Positions 1-15,911 of a DNA stretch of 64,000 bases are shown here, one piece after another; position 1 is the stretch's first letter, and each line of letters starts with the position of its first letter. Made by a program: the position numbers and the translations under genes. Location: contig CM060733.1 in the NCBI GenBank assembly GCA_030704615.1, forward strand, positions 27,158,001-27,222,000. Reading direction: 5' to 3'. The notes below the pieces were generated by a model. That model saw only the letters and a program-made list of their open reading frames with translations, was not told the DNA's origin and made no database searches. This stretch comes from Takakia lepidozioides (Eukaryota > Streptophyta > Takakiopsida > Takakiales > Takakiaceae).

Positions 1-2673
1 CTTGCAAAGTGGAGGAGCAAACCCCAGTGGAGGGAGGGATGAGGGGAAGGGTGCAACACTGGGGGGACTTCTTGGGAGGTCACCCACGACAGTACTATTT
101 CCACCTAAAGGTGCTTTATCTGATGGGATCTGTTGTGGTAGCCTTGGTATGACCACCATCCCTATCTTTTTAGGCGATATTCAGCCTAAAAACATAAAAA
201 AAGAAGGTTACGCCGACAGTACCCCTCAACACTGACAAACTGAGAATGTGACAACCCAGAGCGCAAGTCCTCAAAAGTCCATAGCTCCATGAAAATCCAT
301 CTAACTTGCAAAATGATCTTACCAGCATGTAGGTATGGTGAATGGCTATCAATATTCAATCTCTCATTTGGGATGAAGATAAACTTATTTGCACAATGTT
401 ATAGATTATATGAAGAGCACTCACTAAAAAACTGTAGTGTGACGTCCAATCTGAGCCACCTGATCTTGCACTCACCCAAGCCATACAACAGAGTAAGAGC
501 CTCCCATTGCATTTTTTCAGAGAATAGCAGTGCTTGCTTAGAAATGCCCATTCTGTCCGAGATATTTTCCACCATATTGAAGACCCAACCAGCCTCGCTG
601 GTAAGCTTGGCTTACTCACATTCTTCCTTCGCACCGCTCTTTGTTTACTCCTTAGATCCATACAATCCTAGAAAATGCTTTGTGTTGGTAGTCAAGAGTA
701 TGAAGGAGGATGTGTGATTGCTTCTTTCTCTTCCTCTTCATAGTTTAGTGATTGGATCTGAGGATTTGGAATCACCATTTCCCTCTCTGTCTTGGTTCCT
801 CGGCTGGCATGTAGCCATTTCTTCTCACTGCAACCCTCTCCTCCCCTCCAGAAAGCAATTTTTTTGTTTAATTATATGATCCATTAGCTCGTTGTGGTTC
901 TTTAAAGGTGGGTTTTATCCCTCCAGACTGCAGGAATTGCCACCATGACTATTGTTGGATTTCTGTCCTCCCCCCCATGACAGTCCGTGTACCAAGTTCG
1001 CCTTCCTTCCCTCCGGACCATCTCATCTAGCCTTTGGCTGGGGCCTGATCTGGAACCCCCCATGTGAATTTTTCTATTTTCTCCCAAACGTCAGAAGATA
1101 AAGAGATGGGCCTCATCTCTTGCAGGGACTCCCCCGGCAATTATCTTCTTACAAGAGCATAAGCTATCCCTCAACAAAATCTCCTCCTTGGTCAATCAGA
1201 TTTGGCCCTCCTCCAACGCTTGGTGGACTAAAACAATAGAAGACATGGCCGTTTGTCTTGTCAGTGCAGACGTGGCTTAGGGATAGGCTCCGGTGCATCT
1301 TTTTCTCTCTGGCACTTTGGGTGTTATTAATATCCAGTATGCTCTTAATGACACTTCTGACAGACTTGATTTCTGGAATTCCATCCGGCTAAAGATCGTT
1401 GAGAACGATGAGGTTGACAATTTTCTACATATTGGTGAGGTCCAATTTATTGAGTTCCACACAGCAAAGCAAAGCAAAGAAATGGTCGGTAGAGTGAGAG
1501 AAGAGAGAGAATTTATATACTGAGTCAGAGCTGACTTGTTCAAAGCTAAATTAGTGTATGAATTGGGGAGGGCCCGGGGCCACATGTATTTTCTGTACAG
1601 TCTTTTCATTCTTGTTGCCTGCACACAAGACTAGTGTGGTGTGGGACCGGGTGCAGATGCGACCCAGGCGATAAATAAGACAGTGCAGCTGCTGAGGAGG
1701 AGGGGGGAGACTGGAGTGTAGAAGCTGACCCACACTCTGCCATTCTCCGACCAAACAGTCCGCTACCTCAGCTAGCTCCCACCGACTCGGGGTTTCCATG
1801 CATGCAGTAGCTGGTCGATGATTCGCTGTGAGGAGGTGGGTGAAAGTAAAAGTTGGCAGTGGTGAGCTGTCTCGGACGTCCATGGAATGGTAAAGTTTTA
1901 GTTAACGTCCATGGAATGATAGAGAGTAGGGGATACAGAAAGGAAGAAGCGAGGGAGGTCCCATGGCGTGCGCCATGCCCACATCTACTTGCCTGCGATC
2001 CTTCGCCGCCTAACTTGGTCCGCACTCCAAAGGTTGCATGGGATTACTGTGCAGTCTTCAGCATGTGAAGTCTTGGAGACTGTGGCAGCTTGGGGGGTTG
2101 CTCCAGGGAGTGGATGTCGTGACTGGGTCTGTCATGAACTCCGTGTGACTGCCAGGCAGCCTGGGATAATGTCATTTTTGGGTCGCTTGCTCTTGCAGCA
2201 AACCACACCCAGGACATTTCGGTCCTCTTTGCCCTGCAAGGATAGTGAAGTATAGAATTCTCCAAGGCTGCACTCTGACTTAAACTTAAATATTGTTCTC
2301 ACGAAGACTACCATCTGAAGTCACGATTGCGCGTAGCAGACTTTTCTTTGCAGGAGTATTTATGTTCAAGGCCCATTTCCTTCCTCTTGATTCGCTCTCA
2401 CACCTACCACAGCAGAGCTCTACCCTTGGAAATTCAATCTCTCTAGTTTCCATCAACTGACCCTCCTCTTTAGCAACCTTGTACATAGTTCATCCCGGAC
2501 AGATCTCAGTATAACGACGTTGTGGTATTTGAGGACCTGCTTCTGGTACTTTGCATTCTTCAGGCTTGCAAGAAGCCGAGGTCACCAAGTCACAGTTTAG
2601 CTTATACACCTTCACTACATTCAGCACCTTCACACGCAAACCAGCAGGCGTTGAGAAGTGGGTAGTTAGATCG
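1..2673. other. Upstream intergenic stretch
   Basis: No coding region with a recognisable motif was found on either strand. The stretch runs up to the P450 start codon, so its last few hundred bases probably hold that gene's promoter and leader. A 14-nt direct repeat (ACGTCCATGGAATG) occurs twice between about 1876 and 1920. Confidence 0.5.
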
Positions 2674-6566
<3,893 letters not shown>

Positions 6567-8089
6567 ACACTGACTATTCCTTTCATGAACACTCTGGAAT
6601 CCCAGAGTCGCATCCCCAAGTAGAAATATTGTCTCTCGAACACTACTGCAAGCTGGATGGCAACTGGATGGCTTTTTCCTTTCTTCTGTCGGGATATCTG
6701 CATTTGCCAAGACCCAAACCCCATTTTGGCCTCTTCATTGCCAACCCATCAATTGGTGGGAAGAATGAGGATATATGTATTTGTACAGATACAGATTCAA
6801 AGAGAAGTCAATGTAACCTTCTGACATGAGTCAGTTTGCAGATTACAGTAACCACATCTCTTCTCTGAGAAAATAGAATGTACTCATAAGACGTTGTTTG
6901 GCGTAGCCTTGTGGCCTCTCTGAGAAAATAGAATGGCATAGAAAGGGAAAGAGAAGCAGGATCTTACAAGTAGCGACCAAGGGCTGTGTTACCATGGTAT
7001 GCAGGTCATACCAATGCTACTACGCCAGATCCCATCAGAACTCTAGGTTAGAAACGAAGTCTCTAATAGAAGCCCACTTCTTCTGCTGCCTACAACACAA
7101 TCATCACCCTCACTCCACTCACAGCGACCAGCATCTCGCTTGTAATGACCTTTCCATTTCAATTCAAATTTGCGCCACAAAATAGGGCTTAAAGCTTAAA
7201 CCCTGGACTTCGGATAATTAATATCTTTCTCAGACAATGGATGAATCCACAAAAAATGATTATTTGATCGACACTAAGGGCCACCCAGGATGGCATTTTC
7301 GACATCTTCTCTGCTCAGTGCATAACTGAACTTCCTCTCTACATCCCTCTCCAGGTTCCCAGGTCCACTCTTCTGATATCTGCAATTCATACCGACCCCA
7401 TTATTACTGCACCAAAACAATTTCCTACATTTTCATTCGAGAAACAGTCACAAATGAAACCTATAAAAGGAAAACTGGATCCCTCTAGTCCATCAACAGT
7501 TAAAGGATACAGAAAGAAGATAGCTAGAACATGTATGAATACTGCATGCAAAATAATCACAAAGGAATATGCCAGTAAGCATGTGTCCAGATAGACAGCC
7601 ATTTGACAGCAGGGCATGTGCAACACATGGTAGAGCACAAACTGGAACTGACGACTCCTTGCAAATATGCAAAGAGAGGGGGAGCTGCAGGATTCAATAT
7701 TTCAAATCACATGTTGATGACCAGACAAACCTGGCTATCACCCTTGCTACTGCACAAGCCAGGTTGTCACAGGCCCTTAGCAAAAAGGGTTTGGGCTTTA
7801 GGTTTTAGCTTGGACATTGACATGCTACATAGTGTGTATGCTCTGTGGTTCGCTTGGTGATTCTAACAGAATCGCCAGCCGGAGGATTCATGGGGAAGTA
7901 AATGAGGCCCCTACAGCAAGCTCCTCACCTGCCACAGTGGACCCCACCTGATTTGAGGATTAGGAACAAAAGTGATCTCTCACACAATTTTCAAACTGAG
8001 TGACGCCAAGACAAGGAAGACAGCAGAGCACTGAAAATGTTCATCAATTGCCACATGCTACTGGGTTGGATACAGATAACGTGAGTTGA
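6567..8089. other. P450 3' flank and intergenic DNA
   Basis: The first few hundred bases are probably the P450 3' untranslated region. Beyond that no coding region or mobile-element structure was recognised. Confidence 0.4.
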
Positions 8090-8452
8090 TTACCTGATAT
8101 AGAGTTCTGTGATATCAAGAGAGAGTTGTGCATGCCAGTCAGGCCTCTCCGCTATCCACACCGAGCGGTCATCTTTGCTTTGGAAGAAGTTCAAACTCTT
8201 CAGCCATGCCTCGATGCAAGGGAGACTATGTGAATAGAGTGGCACTTTCTTCTCTGGTAGCTTCTTTGACCACTCTTCCACATCCGTGGTGGTAAGAGCT
8301 GACACTCTGTTATGGTGTCTGCGGGGCCTCACCTTGATATGCCATGGGAGCTTGTAAGCACCTACTGCCTCACCTACAAAGGAGACTAAATTATGAACTC
8401 GATAAAACTTCCATGGCTTGCCTGGACAACGCCTCTCCGACAAAAGTGGCAA
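8090..8452 (-). CDS. Possible exon(s) of an unrecognised gene
   Basis: An open frame of about 120 codons on the minus strand with ordinary protein-like composition. It includes VSFVGEAVGAYKLPWHIK and a C-terminal part with LSLDITELYI. A plausible donor (TATATCAG/GTAATC) lies just before the stop at about 8093, and another (CATATCAAG/GTGAGG) lies near 8330. This could therefore be one or two exons of a larger minus-strand gene whose other exons I could not place. I do not recognise the family. It may also be a chance open frame. Confidence 0.25.
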   Translation of the reverse strand: MPLLSERRCPGKPWKFYRVHNLVSFVGEAVGAYKLPWHIKVRPRRHHNRVSALTTTDVEEWSKKLPEKKVPLYSHSLPCIEAWLKSLNFFQSKDDRSVWIAERPDWHAQLSLDITELYIR

Positions 8453-9946
8453 CCCTAAGGCTCATCCTCCCTCTGCCCCACTTCGATAGATCTACAACCT
8501 TCACACTTACCCGTAACGTGCAGTAAAGCAACCCTGCATTAAAGAAAAACTGACAGACCGTCACAGCAACCTGTCTAGCGATTCTGCGGTCGCATATCGC
8601 CACCCGATAAGCTATGCTCAACTTGCCAACAACAGAGGCAGGAGGAAGAAGAATCAAAACCACAGCCTGGCAATTGAAATTCAATAGGGCACAGAAAGCA
8701 GACACCTCTTAAACCTCCCACCAGACTCCTGGCTTGAGTTGTATACGTGCTGGGTGGTTGGCGAAAGGCGCAGAAGGAAGGAAATGGTGCTGAAGAAACG
8801 GAAGCCTCCTCCACAATGCTGGATTGCCCTCCTTGCCTACATTGCGAATTCCGCCATTGCAAGCTCGCGGCAGCTTGGCAGGGGACCCCTGCCAGCGCCG
8901 TCCGAAAGGACATGACAACGTTGTGTATATCTCGAACCCAAAGACCACAACCTTTGCAGGCACTTGGTAGAGAAACCCACAGAGATGCGTCTTCAGCTTC
9001 TTAAAGCCGAACGAATCTGTGCAACTCGTCTCTGTCTGTGTCGTCTGTGCAATGATACAAGAGAAATCTCTTACACTTTGCAAACGAGCAAAATCGAGGA
9101 CAGTTTGGATAGACGGTACCCATCGCCCATTCGTCACCATTCAACTCGCCCCGGTCCACGTGGCCCACATGTGGCCCGAGAGAGACGGTCGAGTATAGTA
9201 TACCTACACGACAGTTTAGCATGAAGGTCCCAGTGATCCTTGTCGATGGATATTTTTGTTCGGAACTCCTCTCGAAGTATTCCCTGATATCCGAAGTTAC
9301 TTGCCCTCAGTTCTTTCTGCAATTGATTTGTGATGAAGAGGTATCCGGGCTACTTACTAAAGAAGCTTATCGATAACTTCTCCATCTTGGCTTTACGATT
9401 GTTTCTCTCCGTAATGCGAGTATCTGACTCTTTCAAAAATGGATCAAACTACAGTCTTGGAGTTTGGAGTGCTGCTTCAAAGAAAGTCAGTCTTCTGGAC
9501 TCACTTTTTGTACGACTACAATTGGATAGTAAAGGCTCGAGGATCTTCATTTGATCCATGAAAGGTGCAACTCAACATAGAGTGAGAGCATTAGTAATGA
9601 GCTTAGGACCTGCATGTGTTAAAAAGAGGACAACAATCTTCAACAGCAGAACCTGTAATGTGCAACTCTTTTTGGTTTAGACTACATCAGACTGGATTGT
9701 CGTGGCCCAATTGGGGGAAACAGTTACACCTTCAATTTCAGTTATGCTCTACAAGAGATTCAATCTCATCAAGCTACATTGCCAACCATCACTGAAATTA
9801 AACCTCTAACAAAGTGGACTGGAATACTGACACTTTCATGCCTGGCAGACAATCTGGGAGACAGTAGAGTGAGTTAAAGACGGCCAGACTGTTACTGCAG
9901 AATCTGCTGACACTATGTGTATATTGGGTGTAACTTGCTAGAGAAA
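8453..9946. other. Intergenic, possible further exons
   Basis: Several overlapping open frames exist on both strands, but none shows a known motif or convincing splice structure. Part could belong to the minus-strand gene suspected at 8090-8452. No transposon ends were seen. Confidence 0.3.
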
Positions 9947-11275
9947 TCACACAGTACTGGCTTTCCTATCACAGTATCTCTTTTCCTTTTCCTCCTGAAA
10001 TTTCTTGGCAATCATGATCATAGAGTCAAAAACTTCAAGGAGGGACTCAAGGCCCTTCGTCTGAGGCTCAAGCAGTCTCAGTGCAAACACAATGCTCTCC
10101 ACTGTTGACAAACAACCAGGCCTAGGTTGACGTCGCACATATCCGTACATACTGGGAGAGGATAAAGGTAAACGGTAGTGCGGCAAGGAGTGCAGCCATG
10201 GATGCTCAAAATAAATGCGTTTTGCCTTCGACCAAGTGCCGTCCAACACTATCAAATGTGTGGGGCGCTCCATTCTTTTGCAATCTCCCTTTTCCTCTGT
10301 CTCCTTGCTGTTGACTGTGCCTTCCACATTTCCTTGCTGTGAGGCAAGCAAACTGGATCCAACATCCAAAGAAACTGGCAACAGATCTACTGCCTTTTCA
10401 CTGGGAAAGAGAAGCCCTACACCCTGTGGCAGGCTAATCCAGGCAGGGACAACATATGGGTCTACAGATTCTTCATCACCCTTACTCTGAGCATCACCTC
10501 CATTACCACTTGACTTACCCAGACTAACTCCAGTCCTATCCCATGAGTTTCTGGTACTATCTTCCTCAACTACAGAAGCAGCAACGTCTTCAATTTCAAG
10601 CTCTTTCCTTACTAGCTGACTAGATTCTACAGTTAGTGTTGGAGTCCTGGGGGAAAGAATGGATTCACCTCTTTGCTCTGCAAACACCTCCTTTTCATTG
10701 CGGACAACCTTCGACCATCCCTTCTTTCCTACCCTGCCAGCAAAGCTACGCTTGGACCCAGGAACTTTGCCGCGAATTCGGTAGGAAATTGAGCCTTCCA
10801 CCTCAGGGATAGAGATCACTTCTATGTTACGCAGACTCAGCGCTGCTATCCTGGCACTCCCTAAATGGTGATTCTTCTCTTCTGGATGTTGTAAAATTGT
10901 TATCCCCACCTGGTTATCAATCACAGTCTTGATCTGGGTACAAATACACAGTGATGCAGCTTTATTGCATCTCTTACAGAACGGTCGCCTTGGGCGCTGG
11001 TTTTGCTGACCCGCCACAGAGCCGTTTGTATCATTTGAGCCCTTGGGATCCAAGTTCATCTGCTGGCTAAATTCCTCAGGCAGCTCCATGTGGGATCCTT
11101 TGTGGAAAGCACTCGAATAATCTTCTGGCTTTCTTATTTTAGTCTCCTCTTCACTCTCTGAAGTGTTAGAGCAGTACAAATCCACTGTAGCAGTGCAAGA
11201 CTTCCTTCGCAAAACCTGCTTTGCCCCTGATACTACAGATGGTAAGCGACTGATGCAAATCCGACTTGCATACAT
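9947..11275 (-). CDS. DTW-domain protein, predicted tRNA-uridine aminocarboxypropyltransferase
   Basis: A single-exon gene of about 442 residues. DTW proteins transfer the 3-amino-3-carboxypropyl group of S-adenosylmethionine to uridine in tRNA (bacterial TapT/TuaA, human DTWD1/2). Seen here: a Cys cluster (CKRCNKAASLCIC) like the family's N-terminal metal site, then ILQHPEEKNHHLGSARIAAL, a linker of about 190 residues rich in charged and Ser/Thr residues, the signature LDGTWSKAKRI, and a C-terminal STVESIVFALRLLE helix. The frame stays open to about 11383 without an ATG, so I chose the first ATG at 11275. That gives an N-terminus rich in Ser/Arg and poor in acidic residues (MYASRICISRL...), compatible with an organelle transit peptide, though this is inference. 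The long insert between the two halves of the domain makes it longer than bacterial members (about 200-230). Confidence 0.88.
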   Translation of the reverse strand: MYASRICISRLPSVVSGAKQVLRRKSCTATVDLYCSNTSESEEETKIRKPEDYSSAFHKGSHMELPEEFSQQMNLDPKGSNDTNGSVAGQQNQRPRRPFCKRCNKAASLCICTQIKTVIDNQVGITILQHPEEKNHHLGSARIAALSLRNIEVISIPEVEGSISYRIRGKVPGSKRSFAGRVGKKGWSKVVRNEKEVFAEQRGESILSPRTPTLTVESSQLVRKELEIEDVAASVVEEDSTRNSWDRTGVSLGKSSGNGGDAQSKGDEESVDPYVVPAWISLPQGVGLLFPSEKAVDLLPVSLDVGSSLLASQQGNVEGTVNSKETEEKGDCKRMERPTHLIVLDGTWSKAKRIYFEHPWLHSLPHYRLPLSSPSMYGYVRRQPRPGCLSTVESIVFALRLLEPQTKGLESLLEVFDSMIMIAKKFQEEKEKRYCDRKASTV

Positions 11276-11796
11276 TGATGCCGCAGGTGATGCAATCTGT
11301 AAATCTGTTTGAAAAACCTGGTTTCTGCCTCCTTGCTTGCAGAAGATGGGCAACAGCTGCAGAATCAGTCTTCTGTCGTTCAAATATCCTATTCATGCTG
11401 AAGCAGGTGCCTAACAAAAAGAAGGGTTCGCCCAAGCACAAGACTTACACATTGGATGCGAGGTCCTTCGACGTCCTATTGCAAGTGCAACTTGCACAGA
11501 GGGCATTTGGGGGCTAAAACCAAGTGGTCTCCCTGGACCCTTATGTCCGCCATCTGCTAAGATGCACACATCACATGTTTATCTGCACACGTTGAACTCT
11601 GGCAGTCCCACTCGCAGGCTCGATGAACGACCATGCTGCATCAAACTGCAACTGCAATGCAAGCAGCATAGGACAGTCATGAGAACTTCACTGGCCACAG
11701 AATGTCAGAGAGCATTTTGTATGAACAGCGAAACGCCCACCCAGTTATGGGAAGGAGCAGAGGAAAAGAATAGCTATCAAGGCATTACCATACACT
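11276..11796. other. Upstream region of the DTW gene
   Basis: This should contain the leader and promoter of the minus-strand DTW gene. No other gene recognised. Confidence 0.4.
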
Positions 11797-12189
11797 ATGA
11801 TAGGAGAAAGATTGTATAAGCTAGGACCTGATGGAGTTCTTAAACGATGCTTGTACCACAATGAGGTAAATAAAGTTTTGGAAGAAGTTCGTAAGGGAGT
11901 GGCTGGAGGCCATTTTGGAGAAGAGACTACCAGTAGGAAAATATTACTTGCTGGTTACTGGTGGCCTACCTTGTTTAGAGATGTACACAAGTATTGTAAG
12001 AGCTGTGATGAGTGCCAGAGGCTAGGACCCTTGCAAAGATCTGGGAAGATGGCTTTGCATCTTACAATGCCTACTGAACCATTTCAGAAATGGGGATTAG
12101 ACTTTGTTGGACCAAAACAGACTGGGAAGGTCATAGAAACATCCAACAAGGATGAAGGTCCAGACCACAAAACATCATTGATGCATTGA
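11797..12189 (+). mobile_element. Ty3/gypsy integrase zinc-binding fragment
   Basis: The open frame carries the integrase HHCC module: YHNEVNKVLEE..., GGHFGEETTSRKILLAGYWW, then CKSCDECQR. It continues into the start of the catalytic core (WGLDFVGP) and then loses similarity. The D,D-E core beyond its first Asp, the reverse transcriptase and the LTRs are all missing, so this is a small remnant of a Ty3/gypsy element different from the one at 50-56 kb. Confidence 0.8.
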
Positions 12190-12814
12190 GACAGCTCCAA
12201 AGAATCTGAAGAAAACCAGAAAAATACAACAACATTGGGCCCTGGTCCAAAGACATCTAACTATGCTATGACTGCCACCCAATGACATCACATAACTGAA
12301 CGTATGCAAGTCCCAATCTAAGACAGGCCCTTGTAGAAAATGTAGAAGCCAATCAAGCTGAAAACTTCCAATAAACCCTCAACGTCATCCCTCCCCTGCT
12401 GCAATCCACTGATAGAGACCTCGAGGGTAACCAGCTCTTGCAGGTGGTCTGATGGGGGGGTCTGGAGCTCCCTAACCTCCAATTTCAATTTTCAGATGCC
12501 TTCCAAACAAGTAACGAGGGTTTGTAAGGATCATCGGAGGTCACTTGACTCTACATTTTTTATGGCTTCCCATGCAAAGAAGAGCACAACCTCACCCACG
12601 TTTAAATTTTACAGTTTGAGGTCTTCCGCCAAGCAAAAAGGCTCCCCCAGATATGACAAGTTCATAACATATGACAGCAACACAAAAACCACCTCGGGTA
12701 CTGACTCTGTTTCATCATGTCTGCAAACAACACGTATAATGAACCATAACGTCCTCATCTAAGCAGACACAGCGGTTGGAGAACACAAAAACAAAGACAC
12801 AGGAACCTTCTTAC
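12190..12814. other. Intergenic, probably decayed transposon
   Basis: No recognisable coding sequence. It lies between the integrase scrap and the duplication boundary and may be decayed retroelement, but nothing specific supports that. Confidence 0.3.
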
Positions 12815-13300
12815 AGATGATCAAAGACGGGTCTGCTTTTGAAGCTCTTAACTCACCCCACCGACTGACCACCTGAATTCCGGAAGAAAGATGGTCCTGC
12901 ACACTGATAACTATGTCCCCATCCCCTCTACACTTAGAGCAGGCCAATCAGAGCATCAAACGGAACACCGGCAGGCAGCATAAACCCTTCAGTTCCAAGG
13001 AGGGTGCTCAAGCAACGACGGGGTTGGGGTTTTGGGCTCCGTCGAATCCTCAACTGTGCTCGTGGATGCACATATGTCTACAGAGACGGCCATTTTCATC
13101 CGACAAAAGAGAGCCAGTCACGAATGGAAGCAAAATTTCCTTTCCAGACACATTCATGCACTAAAGACGGACTGCGTGGAGTGTTCTCTTAAGACAGCAA
13201 GCTTTATTGATGTGGACCAAAGGCCAATGTCGACCTTGGTGATCACTAAACAAGAAGGCCTACAAAATTTCAGTTTCAGTTGCTACTACAATCACAGGCT
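12815..13300. other. Conserved block beyond the TAR 3' end
   Basis: Both duplication arms retain protein-like stretches here. One strand reads SGIQVVSRW..GE.RASKADPSLI; another frame reads TYVYRDG.FHP, CTK.GL.GVFS and ASFI.VDQ.PM. Their persistence in two diverged copies hints at a former gene or long TAR untranslated sequence, but no family is recognised and no full frame exists. Confidence 0.3.
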
Positions 13301-13387
13301 CCAGATTGCCTTTCTACACAGACTATCTCAGAAAGGGCCCTGCCCATTCGATGATTTGTTATGGGGGAACGTTATCTCCGTGCGCTG

Positions 13388-15457
13388 TCATTGTAGGGAG
13401 GCAAGCCTTTCAATCAAGGCATCAACTGCAGGCTGGCGATCCACCAAGCTCACCCTGCAATACTGTGCGGAGACACCAAAAGCTTCTCCACCTCGTGCGA
13501 GAACGCCTGCTCGGAGGAGGGCCTTCCGGCAGTCTTCCTCCTCCTCGCTCTTCAGCCATAGAAATGCTGCCAGCAGACATCACCGCACGGTGTAAGAGTT
13601 ACTCATTTCTTATTAGACTGCAATTTAAAACAGAAAAGTTTCACTCTGTGTTCCAAACTTGTACCTGGATTGGTGAAGTACGTCGTCCCCGTGAAGGTGC
13701 AGTAAGCAGGCGATGAGAAGTCAGGGATGGTAAACTTTGCGTTGCCATGTAACGCAGATCGAACTGCCTTCCAACGAGCCTCCATCACCTCCTTGCCGAA
13801 ATGAAAAAATAGCTTTTTCTTTGTCAAGCCATTGACTGAAGAAGCTGAGTCTCCGCTGTCCACAGTGAGGTTCTCGTAAGGAGGCCCGCTTAAGCTTGAC
13901 TGCTTGTAACCACTCAGAACAGCTCGAATCATAATAGTCGCACGAATCTGAGAGTCTTGAGATACACCAATGGTAGTCATCTCAATAAACTTCGCCATCT
14001 TCTGAGCCACCTGAGGGGATTTCACGATAGCCCACCTGCAAACGAAAAACGAACAAACGTATCTCAGAGATATGTCATGTTGTCCATGGAGCGTATAACC
14101 AAGACCTGTAACTGGTAATACAAATGATGTCAACTGTTGAGGAAAGTCCTGTACATCTGATCTAGGCATATCTAGACTTATGTAAGCAGACTAGAATCAG
14201 ACAGACGAATTGTTGAGATCATACCCAATGCGCGATCCAGCATGTCCTGTGCACTTGGAAAGTGTGAAAAGCATCACGTCGTGATCTTTTGCACCTGTGA
14301 TTGGTGTGAATGTTGGCCAGTAATAAGCGAGGTCATGAATCACTGATCGGCCAGAAGCGTTCACCTTCAAAGCTTCGCGTATTGTTCCATCGGGATTGTT
14401 GGGTGATGTAACCACCTCAATGTACGCATCATCCTCTGACTTCCTCGAAAAGGTTCTTGCATCGCCGCCCCACTTAAAAAGACCAGACCTCAGAAAGTCC
14501 ACCTGTGCGGGATACGCCTGCTTGATGGGACGATCAACAGCACATGAAATACCGTTAGATCACAAATTGACAAACTAGAGCCACCGTTCTAAGGATCCAT
14601 TTACTGCAAGACTGGTAGCAAAAAACATGTTGAGTCTCGCATGAAGACCGAACGAAAAGTTACTTAGATAGAGAACTGCCTGAACCTCACTGAACCTCAC
14701 TAAGCAGGAGAATTGATAACAGATCTTTAATCACTGCAATCAGTAGTAGGTCAGAGGTCAGCACTTTGAAGTACATTAAGTTACAAAGAAATAAATCGAT
14801 GAAATAAGCACGAAGATTCATACGGAGTAATATGGAGCAGCGGCAATCACTGGTGTTGGAGACGCTTCCTCTGGATTGGACAAAGAATAAACTGCAGCTA
14901 GGAAAAGGTTTGTCGATCCTGTGCCCACGATGACAAAGCGATCTTTCACAATCGCGTTGCCAACAAGATCATGCAAATCCCTCACTGCATCGTCAAGATC
15001 TGCATGGACAAACCAGATGCCTGCAGTATTGTATCCCTTGTTTTCCACAAAGTAGCTCATGCGATCATTGGCTCTGGTCAGATGCTCGTGCTCGACTCCT
15101 GCATAATCCCAGTAGGACTCGAACATAGTTGGATCCCCACTGCAAAATATAAACACGATCATGCGAGTGTCATTGTCTATCTTACTGAAAAGAGCCCAAT
15201 TAAACAATGCATTGAGCTGCTGTAGTTCAGAAGCAACCTGCAAAGCGAGACAGTGCAAAACGGACAGGTGCATGAGGCAAGCCAGATCTATATACAACCC
15301 AAGTCATTCATAACTTCAGCTACGAGGGAATGCCAAATCAAACTCAGAGGTGAAGAGAGAGAGTTCTCCTGTCATGAGTAACATACTGATCGCAGTTCAG
15401 CATCGTCGTTGCAGGGTCCGCTGCCGTGGGGCCAATCGCATAGGTTGCTGTTGCCAT
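13388..15457 (-). CDS. Tryptophan aminotransferase-related (TAA1/TAR, alliinase-fold) enzyme
   Basis: A PLP enzyme of the alliinase C-terminal family. TAA1/TAR members convert tryptophan to indole-3-pyruvate, the first step of the main auxin pathway. Five exons (in coding order 15457-15387, 15139-14824, 14517-14225, 14035-13665, 13566-13388) join in frame with GT-AG junctions to 409 residues, close to TAA1. Visible motifs: NCDHGDPTMFESYW, IVGTGSTNLFLAAVY, AAPYYS, VVTSPNNPDG, IHDLAYYWP, and SKCTGHAGSRIGW with the PLP lysine at residue 217. There is no EGF-like N-terminal domain and no signal peptide, which favours a cytosolic TAA1/TAR aminotransferase over a true alliinase. It is transcribed divergently from the S1-family gene. 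No lesion seen. Confidence 0.92.
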
Positions 15458-15911
15458 CGATCGACTGGTTTGAAGGAACGAACTCTTCAGATAGACGCCC
15501 TCTATCTGTAATCACACTACCCTTCAGAACGACGAACTGCGTTCAGTAAGACTCCTCAGGACTGTATATATACTCAGAACAGGCTCAGAACTCTGGTGCT
15601 CTGCTCGAGACTTACGAAGGGCTCTCTACTGCCGAGGCGTGAACTGCCCTGCCACCAACGACGTCAACTATTCGGATATCCATGGGATATTTTATGGGAT
15701 ATTCGGAGAATGTTCCATCCAATCGGCGGCGCGTACCTGACCGAGGAATGCTCTGGACAAAGGGTCGTGCGCAGCCGTCGATGGCGAGCTCCACCCCCGA
15801 GACTCACGCAGGGCTCACTTATATATTATGAGGACATCCTTGACACACTCACACACGTTCTCATTCGCAGTCCTTCCTCTGTCTTTTGTGTGTTGCTTTG
15901 ACGAAGAGGAG
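15458..15911. promoter_or_regulatory. Shared divergent promoter of TAR and the S1-family gene
   Basis: The two start codons face away from each other across 454 bp. A TATA-like run (TATATATA) at 15565-15572 is placed for the minus-strand TAR gene, about 110 bp from its ATG. Another (TTATATATTA) at about 15819-15827 is placed for the plus-strand gene, about 85 bp from its ATG. The equivalent interval in the right arm is 517 bp and contains a minisatellite. Confidence 0.65.

Noticed and set aside
1-40. Extra palindrome copy at the start (CCAGTGGAGGG)
   Set aside because: Only part of one arm matches and there is no second arm; consistent with chance.
11276-11383. N-terminal extension of the DTW protein to 478 residues
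   Set aside because: The extension has no ATG; it begins at a TTG codon. An upstream exon is possible but unsupported.
15828-15911. Upstream ATG for the S1-family gene
   Set aside because: A TATA-like box ends at 15827, so the ATG at 15828 would lie upstream of the expected transcription start, and using it would bury the signal peptide.
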